Below, one piece after another: positions 17,082-26,342 of a stretch of 64,000 nt of DNA. The stretch is taken from NCBI RefSeq assembly GCF_003610355.1, contig NZ_RAPY01000001.1:930001-994000 (forward strand), read 5' to 3'. Under the pieces are notes generated by a model, which worked only from the letters and a program-made list of their open reading frames with translations, was not told the DNA's origin and did no database searches. Within the stretch, counting starts at the first letter, position 1. Each line of letters opens with the position of its first letter. The translations under genes were made by a program, and so were the position numbers. The stretch is from Sphingobacterium detergens. Lineage in GTDB: Bacteria > Bacteroidota > Bacteroidia > Sphingobacteriales > Sphingobacteriaceae.

Positions 17082-17594
17082 ATGGCTGTACCAGTTAACA
17101 AAGAAGAATTACGAAAAGCTATTGAAACGAATTACAACAAGCTGAAAAATGAATTATCGACCATACCTGTTGAATTAACTAACATCGCAGATTTAGAAGG
17201 ACATGCAAAAGATACTACAATGAGTATCAATAACCTTGTTTCTTATTTGATTGGATGGGGAGAATTGGTGCTTAAATGGAATCGCAAAAAAGATATTAAT
17301 GAGCCAGTAGATTTTCCTGAAACAGGCTATAAGTGGAATGAACTCGGCAAGTTGGCTCAGAAGTTTTACAAAGATTATGAAGGCATTGATTTCAATACAT
17401 TGTGTAGTAAATCAGATGAAACGGTTTCTAAAATTCTTTATCTAATTGAGCAAAAATCTAATACTGAATTATATGAAGTTCCCTGGTATGAGAAATGGAC
17501 TTTGGGGAGAATGATTCAGTTTAACACGTCTTCGCCTTATACCAATGCAAGAGGGAGGATTCGTAAGTGGAAAAAAGTACATAACATCAAATAA
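17082..17594 (+). CDS. ClbS/DfsB-family four-helix-bundle protein (DUF1706)
   Basis: The ATG at 17082 (MAVPVNKEELRKAI) gives 170 residues, the usual length of the family; the frame extends upstream from TTG but that part is not family-like. Motifs are TTMSINNLVSYLIGWGELVL, FPETGYKWNELGKLAQKFY and YEVPWYEKWTLGRMIQFNTS. The family includes ClbS, the colibactin self-resistance cyclopropane hydrolase, and bacterial relatives of the DinB-like superfamily. Orphan members are widespread, and resistance to a genotoxin is possible but unproven. A weak hairpin follows the stop. Confidence 0.8.
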   Translation: MAVPVNKEELRKAIETNYNKLKNELSTIPVELTNIADLEGHAKDTTMSINNLVSYLIGWGELVLKWNRKKDINEPVDFPETGYKWNELGKLAQKFYKDYEGIDFNTLCSKSDETVSKILYLIEQKSNTELYEVPWYEKWTLGRMIQFNTSSPYTNARGRIRKWKKVHNIK

Positions 17595-17598
17595 AAAA

Positions 17599-17620
17599 CC
17601 TGCCCAAACGGACAGGATTT
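17599..17620 (+). terminator. Weak terminator after the ClbS-like gene
   Basis: CCTGCCC (17599-17605) pairs with GGACAGG (17610-17616), with one mismatch and an AAAC loop, followed by ATTT. It lies within 25 bases of the stop codon. Confidence 0.4.
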
Positions 17621-17758
17621 AAAAACTTGAAAATCAATCCTGATTACTTCGGATTGCATGAAGATTAATTATCCCTAACTCCATTTTCATAATGATCTTG
17701 ACTTGCGGAAGTAAATTGCTTTATTGTATCTGCGATCTGATGGCATGAAAACTTTTGC

Positions 17759-19975
17759 CTATTGTTTTATTATCAAATCAATACCTGCCTGTAGTACCTC
17801 GTCCTGATGCTTCCGTATCCCCTCAATAGTGGGATATACAATCTTATCGGGTACAATACCTATCCCCTGTGTTTCGCTTTTATCAGGATAATACACTCCT
17901 ATACCCGAAAAAGCTGTTGAATAGCCCAGTGGAAGTGGAATCCAACTGATATTGCCGTCCGCTCCCGCTGTCTGAGAGCCAACAACCATAGATCCGGGTA
18001 TAGTACGAAATGCCATTACCTGAAATTCAGATGCGCTCTGAGCGCGCTCGTTAACCAAGATAACGACTTTACCGGTAAAAGCTTTCGGATTTACAGCACC
18101 TGCCTTGACGGGATCAGTGTATTTAAACTGTCCGGGACGCATACCTTTACTCGTCGAAAATATTACAAAGTCTTTTTCTGATGGAAAAATCATATCACGC
18201 AATTCATCATGCATGCTCGCCGAAGGATAATTACGATAGTCCAAGATAAGCCCACGTTGTCCTTGCAGGCTGTCTTTTAGCCGTTGGGTATCTGAATCCT
18301 TAAAGACACCGATATCGACCACCAAAATGCCGTCTTTCATTTTCCGGATCGCAGGCTTGGGGTCTGCATCCGTATATTTTATTGATTCGATAGCACGTGT
18401 GGGGATATAAAAAACCGATTCCCTACCCTCGCGGTGAATCTTCAACATTAATAGGGAATCTGCAGTTCTTAACATCCGACTCGGAAGGTCACGCATTAGT
18501 GCACTTTCATTGGAAGCAGCGACATATGGTCCCAATGAATCAATCATATCCGAAACGGGCTTTCCAGCAATCTCCATAATAATATCGCCGACCTGTAACT
18601 CCTGCCCAGTTTTGAACTGATCATCTGACAGCCCTGTGACCACCAACTGGTTCTGAATAAAACCGCTCATAAATCCTACAGCGCGTGGACCAAATATATC
18701 TTTATGATAGTAGTCTGAAAGGTAAGAAAATGCATGGGTATCATTGATTTTTGAAAAAAGCTTGAGATAAGTTCCATCCAGCGATGCTTTGGTTTTCGCT
18801 CCGACAAATAGCGGTATAAAATCTGTCAATACTTGATCCCATGGTTGTGCGGAGAGCTTTTGGTTAGGGTTAAAATATTGCATGGCATTCCAATATCGGA
18901 ATAACCCTAAAAGTCGAAAACCTACGTCAGAAAGCTGAACAGTTTTATAACTGTATTCATGAAACTGGGGGTTGCCAGCACCTTCAAAATAGTCTATATA
19001 TTGGTTCGGCACTACTGGTATCACACGGGACAGCGCTGTAAGCTTTTCTTTGAGCTTATTGGTATAGGGCAATTTATCTATCCATTCATTGTTGGCTGCT
19101 GCTGCAATTTTTTCTGCAGCAATGGTCGATTGCTCCACAGATGGTTGAAAGGGGCCAAAATGCTGGATCCATTCACTCAAAAGGTATTCGGTACTGGCCT
19201 GATCCTTGCTTGCCAGCAGGTTTGGAATAAATTTGAAAAGCTCCGTATCCATATCCCATTCCCCCGAAGTAACGGCAGGATGAAAATATTTTAACATCCC
19301 CCAGATCTGAGCTGTATGGGCTAACTTAGCAATATTATCAGTCGTTAGTGAAATTTCCTTCAACTGTGAATTGAAATTATAGATAGTATCTGCTTTGTTT
19401 ATGCTTGGGTATTGCAGCGCCTTGGTATAATCCTTACCATCTATTTTAAGGGTAAGATCGGCGAACCAGGCTGTCCCTTTACCAACGATAAAGGTCCCAA
19501 TGGCAATACTCCGTGTTTCCTTTGGTTTTAACTTAAGCCTGACACCAAATGTTTCCCAGTCATGTGTTCCATTCAATTTCTGGGACTCCATATTCTCGAC
19601 GTCAACTTTGGGTTTTAATTGGAGAAATAATCCGGCAAATCCATCAGGAGCTATATGCTCTGTCTTGATTTTTCCTTCAAAAGCAATTTCCTTCCCTTCT
19701 AGGTTTTCAGGGATATTCAGCATCAAAACACCTGAATACCCATTGCTATCGCGTACACTGCTAATTTTTAACTGTGTTTTATCAGCGTCCTTGCTATGTC
19801 TTTCAATGGTGAAAGAATAGCCTCGGGACTCTGCTAAGAACCAATCTGCAGGCAGCCCGTTTTTAATAATCTGCTGATCAACATTATAGGATTTGATCTG
19901 TTGCGCATAGGTAAAAACTGAAAGTAAGATAGTCAAAACAAAGGTCAACAGAAAAGACAATATTATTTTCTTCAT
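17759..19975 (-). CDS. Exported S41-family (tail-specific) peptidase
   Basis: A 738-residue protein with a signal peptide (ending TYAQQ). Residues about 30-190 form a beta-rich domain of the sort preceding S41 peptidases in Bacteroidota, about 215-440 are helical, about 445-510 look like a PDZ-type segment (TGQELQVGDIIMEIAGKPVS), and about 540-735 form the S41 catalytic domain. Landmarks are GLILDYRNYPS, VILVNERAQSASEFQVMA, with the serine region AQSASE, and VGSQTAGADGNISWIPLPLG. It would cleave proteins in the periplasm. Transcribed alone. Confidence 0.88.
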   Translation of the reverse strand: MKKIILSFLLTFVLTILLSVFTYAQQIKSYNVDQQIIKNGLPADWFLAESRGYSFTIERHSKDADKTQLKISSVRDSNGYSGVLMLNIPENLEGKEIAFEGKIKTEHIAPDGFAGLFLQLKPKVDVENMESQKLNGTHDWETFGVRLKLKPKETRSIAIGTFIVGKGTAWFADLTLKIDGKDYTKALQYPSINKADTIYNFNSQLKEISLTTDNIAKLAHTAQIWGMLKYFHPAVTSGEWDMDTELFKFIPNLLASKDQASTEYLLSEWIQHFGPFQPSVEQSTIAAEKIAAAANNEWIDKLPYTNKLKEKLTALSRVIPVVPNQYIDYFEGAGNPQFHEYSYKTVQLSDVGFRLLGLFRYWNAMQYFNPNQKLSAQPWDQVLTDFIPLFVGAKTKASLDGTYLKLFSKINDTHAFSYLSDYYHKDIFGPRAVGFMSGFIQNQLVVTGLSDDQFKTGQELQVGDIIMEIAGKPVSDMIDSLGPYVAASNESALMRDLPSRMLRTADSLLMLKIHREGRESVFYIPTRAIESIKYTDADPKPAIRKMKDGILVVDIGVFKDSDTQRLKDSLQGQRGLILDYRNYPSASMHDELRDMIFPSEKDFVIFSTSKGMRPGQFKYTDPVKAGAVNPKAFTGKVVILVNERAQSASEFQVMAFRTIPGSMVVGSQTAGADGNISWIPLPLGYSTAFSGIGVYYPDKSETQGIGIVPDKIVYPTIEGIRKHQDEVLQAGIDLIIKQ

Positions 19976-20109
19976 AATACAGGTTTATTATCGAATACAA
20001 TATAGATAATATACTTATGTTGTAACGTTAAATAATATTAAATTAGAAGTCAAAGGTTCTGAATTAATATAGCCTTTTATTGGCAATTGCAAATCAGGAC
20101 TTTCCTTCA

Positions 20110-20319
20110 AGATTCCCGAGGTTAGCATATAATCATATAATTTCGAACAAAGAGATTTACTTTATAAACATCAATAAAAAACTTATTTTTAATATGTACA
20201 ATAACAGAGGTCTTGATCTTGTCGCTACTAATATTGAAACACTGAAACCAATTGACGAAAACCTCAAAGACTGGATTCTTGACTATGACAGGGCACAAAT
20301 AGAAAAGCTCTTCTTATAA
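20110..20319 (+). pseudogene. C-terminal remnant of a DUF3885-like gene
   Basis: The open frame has no credible start and encodes IYFININKKLIFNMYNNRG, LDLVATNIETLKPIDENLKD and WILDYDRAQIEKLF. This corresponds to the end of DUF3885-type proteins, where a short Y-D-D-R-G-x-D motif is followed by L-K/R-P-x-Y and W-I-L-x-Y-D-R. Only the last ~55-60 codons remain. Confidence 0.5.
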
Positions 20320-20403
20320 AATCAGATTACAATTTTGTTTGTGTAAATTGGTACGAAGGAAAAATGGATCGGTATTCAGGAACTTAAATCTAAAAATAGG
20401 TGT

Positions 20404-20937
20404 ATGCAAATTATCAGAATAGCTATGACATCGCTTTGCTGCATTTTGGCCAGCATAATTTTTTTAGTTTGCATTAAATGGGACTGGTCACTTATCCTTA
20501 TGCCCATATTAATGTCATTAGCCGTGTCATTAAGTAATTTTGATAAGATCAGTTTTCCAAAAAAATTGACCGGTATATTGCTACATTGTTTTTTGAGTAT
20601 TGTCATCTTTGTAATGACAGTTGGCACCACTGTATCTATTCTTTTCCCGATGGGATTGTATACCATGTATATTGGTTCGGCGCTAGCTGCAATACTATTT
20701 ACACTAAATACAAATGTCATCCTGACTTTTCCAAGGTTTTGGCTTTCAATGGCAATAATAATTGGGCTATCTTTACTGGTATGGCCAATAGCAGAATATA
20801 TACACGCCCATCCCCTATCTAAATTCACATTCCTAAACGGCCGTGAAAGTATTGTCATCATATGGTCCACACTTGTTGGATTTGGAGTTGCAATAGGTAT
20901 ACATCATAGGAAGTATAATCCCGATGACAATTCATGA
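20404..20937 (+). CDS. Hypothetical five-helix membrane protein
   Basis: A 177-residue hydrophobic protein with about five transmembrane helices (8-25, 28-45, 57-80, 85-105, 115-130, and a weaker one near 150-165). It has no signature residues of a known transporter. The C-terminus is short and charged (HHRKYNPDDNS). It is flanked by gene remnants and followed 27 bases later by a small ORF on the same strand. Function unknown. Confidence 0.55.
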   Translation: MQIIRIAMTSLCCILASIIFLVCIKWDWSLILMPILMSLAVSLSNFDKISFPKKLTGILLHCFLSIVIFVMTVGTTVSILFPMGLYTMYIGSALAAILFTLNTNVILTFPRFWLSMAIIIGLSLLVWPIAEYIHAHPLSKFTFLNGRESIVIIWSTLVGFGVAIGIHHRKYNPDDNS

Positions 20938-20964
20938 CTGCGATAAATTGATTGGTTTGCCGGA

Positions 20965-21204
20965 ATGAGCAAAGATATTATCGTAATTGGTTTGGCCCGT
21001 GATACAAAAAGGTTGATTACTATTGTAATCCGGGCCGAATGGGTTGAAAACCTGCGAGTCAAGTTTTGCTACAATCCTAAAGTTTGCTCAAAAATAAAGG
21101 CTTACTTTGACAAGGAAGAAGCCGGAATGCAGCGATATACAGAACAATTTATAAACGAGATGTTTATCGGCATCCCACAATGGAATACACCTGAATCAAG
21201 GTAA
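20965..21204 (+). CDS. Small hypothetical protein
   Basis: A 79-residue soluble protein starting MSKDIIVIGLARDTKRLITI and containing one pair of cysteines. It looks protein-like and starts with ATG, but no family is recognised and no ribosome-binding site is obvious. It could be an N-terminal fragment of a longer gene, as several neighbours are broken. Confidence 0.4.
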   Translation: MSKDIIVIGLARDTKRLITIVIRAEWVENLRVKFCYNPKVCSKIKAYFDKEEAGMQRYTEQFINEMFIGIPQWNTPESR

Positions 21205-21283
21205 TGTACATCAAAAGCTACACCGAGTATATTCGAAAATAAAAATTTGCATTAAATCTCAAATTTGGACTTGTCTTGAGATT

Positions 21284-22276
21284 TTATTCGTTGAGATCGG
21301 TCAGTTTTTTGTGGTTGATGCCTACACCCAGTAAGATAGAAATGAAAACGCAAAGCCATACACAAACGATAGTGTAGAATGCTGTTTTAGTCATAAAAAG
21401 CAGGCACAACAAGGGAAAAGTTAGTAAAGAAACGAGAAGAAGTGTTCCCCCTAAAACAGCGAAAGATACATTGAGATATCCAGTTCCTCTTTTGCCTATA
21501 ATACCAAATATCAACCCTAAGATAGGCACGCCAAAGAAGCCAAATACCACTAAGGCATCATTCTGCGGCCAGTGTTTTACTGGAGCAAAAAACACAAAAT
21601 AGTTGACCGAAAAGTACATCAGCAAAATGTAAGGCAATAGATACTTGAAAACCTTGAATGATTTTCGGCTATTATTTTCGAAAGCAGCATTGCTGATCAC
21701 CACAGGATTATTGAGCTGTTCAATTATTTCGAAACTTTCATCTGCATTTTTCTGTGCATAGCCCATTACCGAAATTGTATCACCTATTTTTAGCGTTCTT
21801 TCGCTGTGTTTTACATCATCCTCTCCATATTTGATGTTATGAACTGTGTCTGTTTTAACTGGTAAAAATGAGAGGTTAAATCGCTGTGAAGTCACCTTGA
21901 TTGTTCCTGTACTATCCGTGATAACAAAGTCTTGAAATTCTTCTTCAATGGTTGCATTGTTTTCATGTTCTGTACCTGTTTCACTGTCGTAAGTTACGTT
22001 TGCCTTTTTATAATGGTAGCCAATACATTCTTGCTTAAAGTATGGCGTGGTAAAGGTTTCGGGAGCAGTGATCGTACCGCGTAACTTAACTAACCCCTCC
22101 TTAATGGCATTGATCGGCGTCAACGTGGTTTTAATAAGCTTAATTGAAGTTTTGCTGGCAAACCAAACTATAATTGCACCGATAATCGGTACAATGGCAA
22201 CCATTAAGCGACTGAAAAAAAGAATGACAATAAGCAGCACAAAAAGCGCGAATACGATCAAATATAATTTCTTCAT
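21284..22276 (-). CDS. GIDE-domain membrane protein without RING finger
   Basis: A 330-residue membrane protein. It has an N-terminal pair of helices (4-25, 27-45), then a GIDE/BAM domain (about 60-200) with LRGTITAPETFTTPYFKQEC, YHYKKANV and SVMGYAQKN, then four C-terminal helices (about 215-325). In eukaryotes the GIDE domain belongs to MULAN-type E3 ligases, but here the RING finger is absent as in most bacterial relatives; the bacterial role is unknown. Immediately upstream lies the collapsed immunity-operon copy (22315-22510), whose leader may now provide its promoter. Confidence 0.75.
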   Translation of the reverse strand: MKKLYLIVFALFVLLIVILFFSRLMVAIVPIIGAIIVWFASKTSIKLIKTTLTPINAIKEGLVKLRGTITAPETFTTPYFKQECIGYHYKKANVTYDSETGTEHENNATIEEEFQDFVITDSTGTIKVTSQRFNLSFLPVKTDTVHNIKYGEDDVKHSERTLKIGDTISVMGYAQKNADESFEIIEQLNNPVVISNAAFENNSRKSFKVFKYLLPYILLMYFSVNYFVFFAPVKHWPQNDALVVFGFFGVPILGLIFGIIGKRGTGYLNVSFAVLGGTLLLVSLLTFPLLCLLFMTKTAFYTIVCVWLCVFISILLGVGINHKKLTDLNE

Positions 22277-22314
22277 CAGAGTTTCATAATGTGTCTACTA
22301 GTTCTTTGACAGTT

Positions 22315-22510
22315 TTCAATCGCGTCTTCCATAGTGCAAAAAAAATGATCCCAATCTGCAGGACTGTCCTATAAGCTGAATTATTACCTATAATATTTTG
22401 ACTTCCTTATAGCTAGATTATTCATGTGCTATCAAGGTACAAAATAGGTATGGAAATTATAGTTACTGAGTTATATATTTTGTCTATTTAAATCCTCTTT
22501 TGTAAATTCA
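22315..22510 (-). pseudogene. Collapsed copy of the 13-14 kb immunity operon
   Basis: Three blocks match the array in the same order and strand: 22315-22379 matches 13155-13217 (middle of the 157-residue gene), 22379-22402 matches 13385-13408 (last codons of the DUF7674-like gene), and 22431-22510 matches 14214-14292 (leader of the DUF6896-like gene). All intervening coding sequence is missing. No functional gene remains. Confidence 0.8.
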
Positions 22511-22539
22511 ATGGTCTTATTATTAAAATAAAATCGATT

Positions 22540-22911
22540 ATGTATAAATTATCTCTAATTATTTTTCTTACTATCTGTTGCCTAACTAGTAGCTTTGCCC
22601 AATCCACTACCAACTCTGCAAATAATGAAATACATAACACTTTCTCGTATGCCTATATACGTGTAGAAGGAAAATTCCTATCAAAAAAACTAAAGGTGAA
22701 AGTTGACTTAGGTGACTCAGATGAACAGATCGCGGAAGGTGAAAAGCTTTCCGAAATATTGACCAATAAAAAGTCGTATGCTTCCATATTGAATTATATG
22801 TCTAAAATTGGCTATGAATTAGTAAATACATTCGATCTAACTGATAACTATAACGGCTCCGGCGGAACTTCTGGAATTATTTATATTATGAAAAAAGCTG
22901 AAGAGAATTAA
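22540..22911 (+). CDS. Small secreted protein, DUF4177-like
   Basis: A 123-residue protein with a signal peptide (ending SSFAQS). The mature ~100 residues contain YAYIRVEGKFLSKKLKVKVD and NYMSKIGYELVNTFD, a beta-alpha-beta pattern that resembles DUF4177-like small domains. The function is unknown. It starts 30 bases after the decayed immunity leader on the other strand. Confidence 0.55.
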   Translation: MYKLSLIIFLTICCLTSSFAQSTTNSANNEIHNTFSYAYIRVEGKFLSKKLKVKVDLGDSDEQIAEGEKLSEILTNKKSYASILNYMSKIGYELVNTFDLTDNYNGSGGTSGIIYIMKKAEEN

Positions 22912-22925
22912 CGATCACTCTTGAA

Positions 22926-23030
22926 ATGCAATTTAGTAAACTTATTATTGCCGCAATTATAACTATAGCAGCTGGACTATATATAGTTATTACATCCAAA
23001 TTATCCTTATGCATTACATCTCCTTCATAG
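22926..23030 (+). other. 34-codon ORF encoding one membrane segment
   Basis: ATG at 22926 opens a frame encoding KLIIAAIITIAAGLYIVI and ending at a TAG at 23028-23030. It is either a tiny membrane peptide or the front of a truncated gene. Coding status is uncertain. Confidence 0.2.
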
Positions 23031-23111
23031 GGATGCAAAATCAAATTCAGAAGTAGATTTTTTTCATTTACTGATTTTGAATATATTTAACAGTGGAGGG
23101 AACTTAGTAGA

Positions 23112-23816
23112 ATGAAGAACTATGCCAACAGTATTGCTTATGAAAAATATTTGGAACAATACAATTACATTTTTGAAAAGACCTATTTTATAAAACAAGC
23201 AATCCATTCTTTGACAGAAAACATCAAATTGATTATAGACAATTACAATCATTCTTATGATATCACACACAATTATGGAAAATCAATTAGTTGTCAAAAT
23301 ATAACACTGCAAGACAAATCCGGTAATGAAATATTTACTGCTAGATATGCGTTTGGGAAATTATTCCATCAATATATCAAGCATTCAAACAACAATGAGT
23401 ACTTTATTGTGGGTAATGACTTGATGGAGTTTTCTATTTTTAACATTACAAAAAGCGAAGAATATAAATTTGTTAGTGAATGTCGGATTGACGAAGAATC
23501 GGATGAAGATTGTGACAATGAATTCTGGTATATAAAAGAATGGATTTATAATCCAATAAATAATCTCATTGCAATTAACGGACAAGATTTGATGAACTGC
23601 GCTACGATAACAGTTGGTGATTTTACTAATCCGGAGATGCTCCCCTTAACGTTTAAAAATCTCCATAAGGTATTAGCTGACCAATATGGAGACGGAACCT
23701 GCAACGCGATACGTTGGACAGATAGAAATTGTTTGGAGCTCGAAGTCTGTGAAGAGAATACAAGGACCATAAGTTTGACCGAGCAGGAAATTGTTAGCAT
23801 ATTGGGGACAAAGTAG
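23112..23816 (+). CDS. Hypothetical cytoplasmic protein
   Basis: A 234-residue soluble, acidic protein (includes CRIDEESDEDCDNEFWYIK). The central part has a beta-strand pattern like a propeller or SMI-type fold (FSIFNITKSEEYKFVSE, then WIYNPINNLIAINGQDL), but there is no secure family. Orphan single gene in a neighbourhood of immunity-type genes and remnants. Confidence 0.5.
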   Translation: MKNYANSIAYEKYLEQYNYIFEKTYFIKQAIHSLTENIKLIIDNYNHSYDITHNYGKSISCQNITLQDKSGNEIFTARYAFGKLFHQYIKHSNNNEYFIVGNDLMEFSIFNITKSEEYKFVSECRIDEESDEDCDNEFWYIKEWIYNPINNLIAINGQDLMNCATITVGDFTNPEMLPLTFKNLHKVLADQYGDGTCNAIRWTDRNCLELEVCEENTRTISLTEQEIVSILGTK

Positions 23817-24047
23817 GAACACTAATATGGTTACTAAGCGATAGATAAGGACCAACCGAAATCACAGACTTCGAGGCCTGCCCCTATCAAACTTTTATCT
23901 GACACAATTGGTGTTACCCTCCCGGTACTGCGCAACATATTATTATATTAAATCATTTTGTAAACGATATTCCATTTACATTATGCAGGGTTTTAAATTG
24001 GTTTGCATAACCTTATAAGCTTTTCTAGCAGCTCTTCAAGGTCAACC

Positions 24048-25520
24048 TTACAATGTATTATCTGTCGGCTCAAAATTTGATATTTCGTCGTATTTAGGCT
24101 TAACCACCACGTTTCCTTTTAGATTGATAAGCCCTATTTTGAAATGGGATAACTGTTCGTTACTATTACTGATATCGCGAAACTGGATTAAACCAAATTG
24201 GTATGACATGTATTTTCGACCTTTGTTTTGGCTAGCATCAAAAGGTATTTGTTTGTTTAAACCGACAAGTCCCAATGGTTCGCCGCCAGCATTCATTAAG
24301 GCAAACAAACCATTTCCTAAGTCGGCAAGCCCTTTATCTTCTTTTTCAAGGGATAAAATCTTCTTTCCTTGGGCATTGATAATTAGGGTTTCACCTGGAT
24401 TTTTAACGCTAATAGCCAAAAGATGTTTACTGTCTAAAAGTACGAGCTGTTTCCAATTGTAACCCAGCACAAATTCTCCCTTGGTATTAATCAAGGCGTG
24501 GTCCAATTCCCCGTCGTCTTTATTGTCAAACCTCGCTACTACCGCCATACCATCATAAAATTCGGTCGCTTTGGCCAGACCTAGCTTTACCACCTCTTTT
24601 CCGCTTGTATTGACATAGCCATAGTTGGGATAAAACTCTTTAAAATTCTTATCTTCCTTATAAACCATAACCCTGGCTAAACCATTGTTAAAGCTTGAAA
24701 TCTCTTTATAAATTGGCGACGTGACCATTTGACCCTTGGTATTCATTAGTCCAAGGAGCAACTCTCCTTCTGGCAGCCAAAAGCTGAACAAGCCATTCGA
24801 AAAAGTATCATCTATATCATATTTGGCATCCGTAACTATTTCGCCTTTCAGGTTGATGATCCTGCCAATGCTACTTTTATTATATTTTTTGGAAGTATAT
24901 TTCTCCCACACTTGCGCAAACCCGTTTTCAAAGGCTTTTGCATTTGCATATTGAAGCTTAATCACTTCTTCGCCTTTTAAATTGATGTAGCCATACAGGT
25001 CATTTTTAGCCACTACTGCTAGTCCTTGTGAAAAATGTCCTATCTTATCATATACTGGCTGTACCACTATTTTTCCGCTGGTATTGATAAAACCCCATTT
25101 ACCATTTATCTCAACGCCCGCAATTCCTTCATTAAAAAAAGTGGTATTCGTAAACTGAACAGGAATAACCAATGCACCGGATGTATCGCAATAGCCCCAT
25201 TTGCCCATTCCTTCTTTTTTTATATCGACGGTTTTGTATTGCTCATTACGCTTGACAGAATCTTTTGGGCTTACGTTCGATGGTGAAACTAGCAATACTG
25301 GAGCGGCATCAGGCACATACTTACCTATATTTACGGGCACAAGGTTATTTCCCCAAGAACCGGCATCGTCATAAACAAGAGGAATTACCTCACGACCAAA
25401 AGCATCAATAAATCCACATTTTCCATCTAGACGAACCAAGGCCAAGTGCTTTTTTTCTTTTTGTGCAAATGCGACCGAATAATACCCGATCAATAGCAAT
25501 AACAACAATGGAAATTTCAT
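24048..25520 (-). CDS. Exported WG-repeat protein
   Basis: A 490-residue protein with a signal peptide (ending VAFAQ). The mature part is made of about ten beta-hairpin WG repeats of the form (K)WG(F/Y)-(I/C)-x-x-x-G-x-x-V-(V/I)-x-x-x-Y-D, for example GKWGFINTSGKIVVQPVYD and LYGYINLKGEEVIKLQYA. WG/KWG repeats form surface-exposed or periplasmic binding scaffolds. The final repeat ends NVVVKPKYDEIS. Transcribed alone. Confidence 0.88.
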   Translation of the reverse strand: MKFPLLLLLLIGYYSVAFAQKEKKHLALVRLDGKCGFIDAFGREVIPLVYDDAGSWGNNLVPVNIGKYVPDAAPVLLVSPSNVSPKDSVKRNEQYKTVDIKKEGMGKWGYCDTSGALVIPVQFTNTTFFNEGIAGVEINGKWGFINTSGKIVVQPVYDKIGHFSQGLAVVAKNDLYGYINLKGEEVIKLQYANAKAFENGFAQVWEKYTSKKYNKSSIGRIINLKGEIVTDAKYDIDDTFSNGLFSFWLPEGELLLGLMNTKGQMVTSPIYKEISSFNNGLARVMVYKEDKNFKEFYPNYGYVNTSGKEVVKLGLAKATEFYDGMAVVARFDNKDDGELDHALINTKGEFVLGYNWKQLVLLDSKHLLAISVKNPGETLIINAQGKKILSLEKEDKGLADLGNGLFALMNAGGEPLGLVGLNKQIPFDASQNKGRKYMSYQFGLIQFRDISNSNEQLSHFKIGLINLKGNVVVKPKYDEISNFEPTDNTL

Positions 25521-25811
25521 ATAAGAAGTTGTTTATAGAAATTAAATCTACTTAATTTATCTGTCCCGTCCAACCGTAGCCTAACGCACAGCTTTTGCCC
25601 CGTATTTCTCGCTACATACGAATCCCACAATTAACATATTTTATTTACCCCTTCTTTAAGGCTGGAAAATAGTGCATGAATCTAAGGCCAACAACGTTCT
25701 TGCTGTGCTTATAGCTATCATTAAAAGTAACCTGCCTTAATTATAACCCAACCGCAAAAGCTTCAAAAATGAAACTGAGTCAATGTAATGTAGATAATAT
25801 AGCAACCGCAA

Positions 25812-25943
25812 ATGGATGGGCTTGATGATATTTGTATTTCAGAGCTTGCATATCAAATATTGGGGAACCGAAAAATCACAATTCGAAAAAATAATGCAGG
25901 ATTTCGGATTGTTGGAGGTGAAAGGCTTGAGTTTATTGACTAG
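25812..25943 (+). other. 43-codon ORF of uncertain status
   Basis: ATG at 25812 gives MDGLDDICISELAYQILGNR and a basic stretch followed by GGERLEFID and TAG at 25941-25943. An in-frame stop lies just upstream. It may be a short remnant of a larger gene; no ribosome-binding site is clear. Confidence 0.2.
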
Positions 25944-26078
25944 TAGCACAAGATACGCGAACCGCTCCGCCTTCATGTCAAAGATTGCGTTGATATAGCT
26001 GAGCTGAACCAGCCTTTTCGCGCAAAATTCGTATGAAACCGTTAACGCATTGAACTAATTATTTTTTATTTTTACCTT

Positions 26079-26234
26079 ATGAGTGAATATAATATTTCTC
26101 TTGTACCGAAAGTGTCCAGGTGTACTTTTGATAAAGCTTTTATTAGGGATATCTTAAAGTGGTTAGCTTCGAAAGATATCGTCAAATCTGAATTATCGGA
26201 TTGCACATTGGGCAACCTTGGATCTCATATATAG
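26079..26234 (+). pseudogene. N-terminal remnant of a small conserved cytoplasmic gene
   Basis: ATG 26079 opens 51 codons: MSEYNISLVPKVSRC, ILKWLASKDIVKSELSDCTL, then LGNLGSHI and a TAG. I recall intact relatives in Bacteroidota with an I-x-P-K-x-S start and W-L-V-x-K-x-I-(I/V)-x-P-x-x-S-D-C-(I/V)-L-G, longer by more than 100 residues and found in immunity-type neighbourhoods. Here the rest is missing. Confidence 0.45.
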
Positions 26235-26342
26235 TGATCATGGAATATTCCCGCCATGCCCCTGGCATATTGGTCGATAACTGTATTAAAATTATGGGAT
26301 TGAATCTTAAAGAGACTCAAGCATATTACATATAAAAATTAA

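Larger units (their letters stand above)
25521..26342. other. 822-base spacer with two gene remnants
   Basis: The stretch between the WG-repeat and AraC genes has no intact gene. It holds a 43-codon ORF (25812-25943) and a truncated gene start (26079-26234), both listed separately. The rest is featureless to me. Confidence 0.5.
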
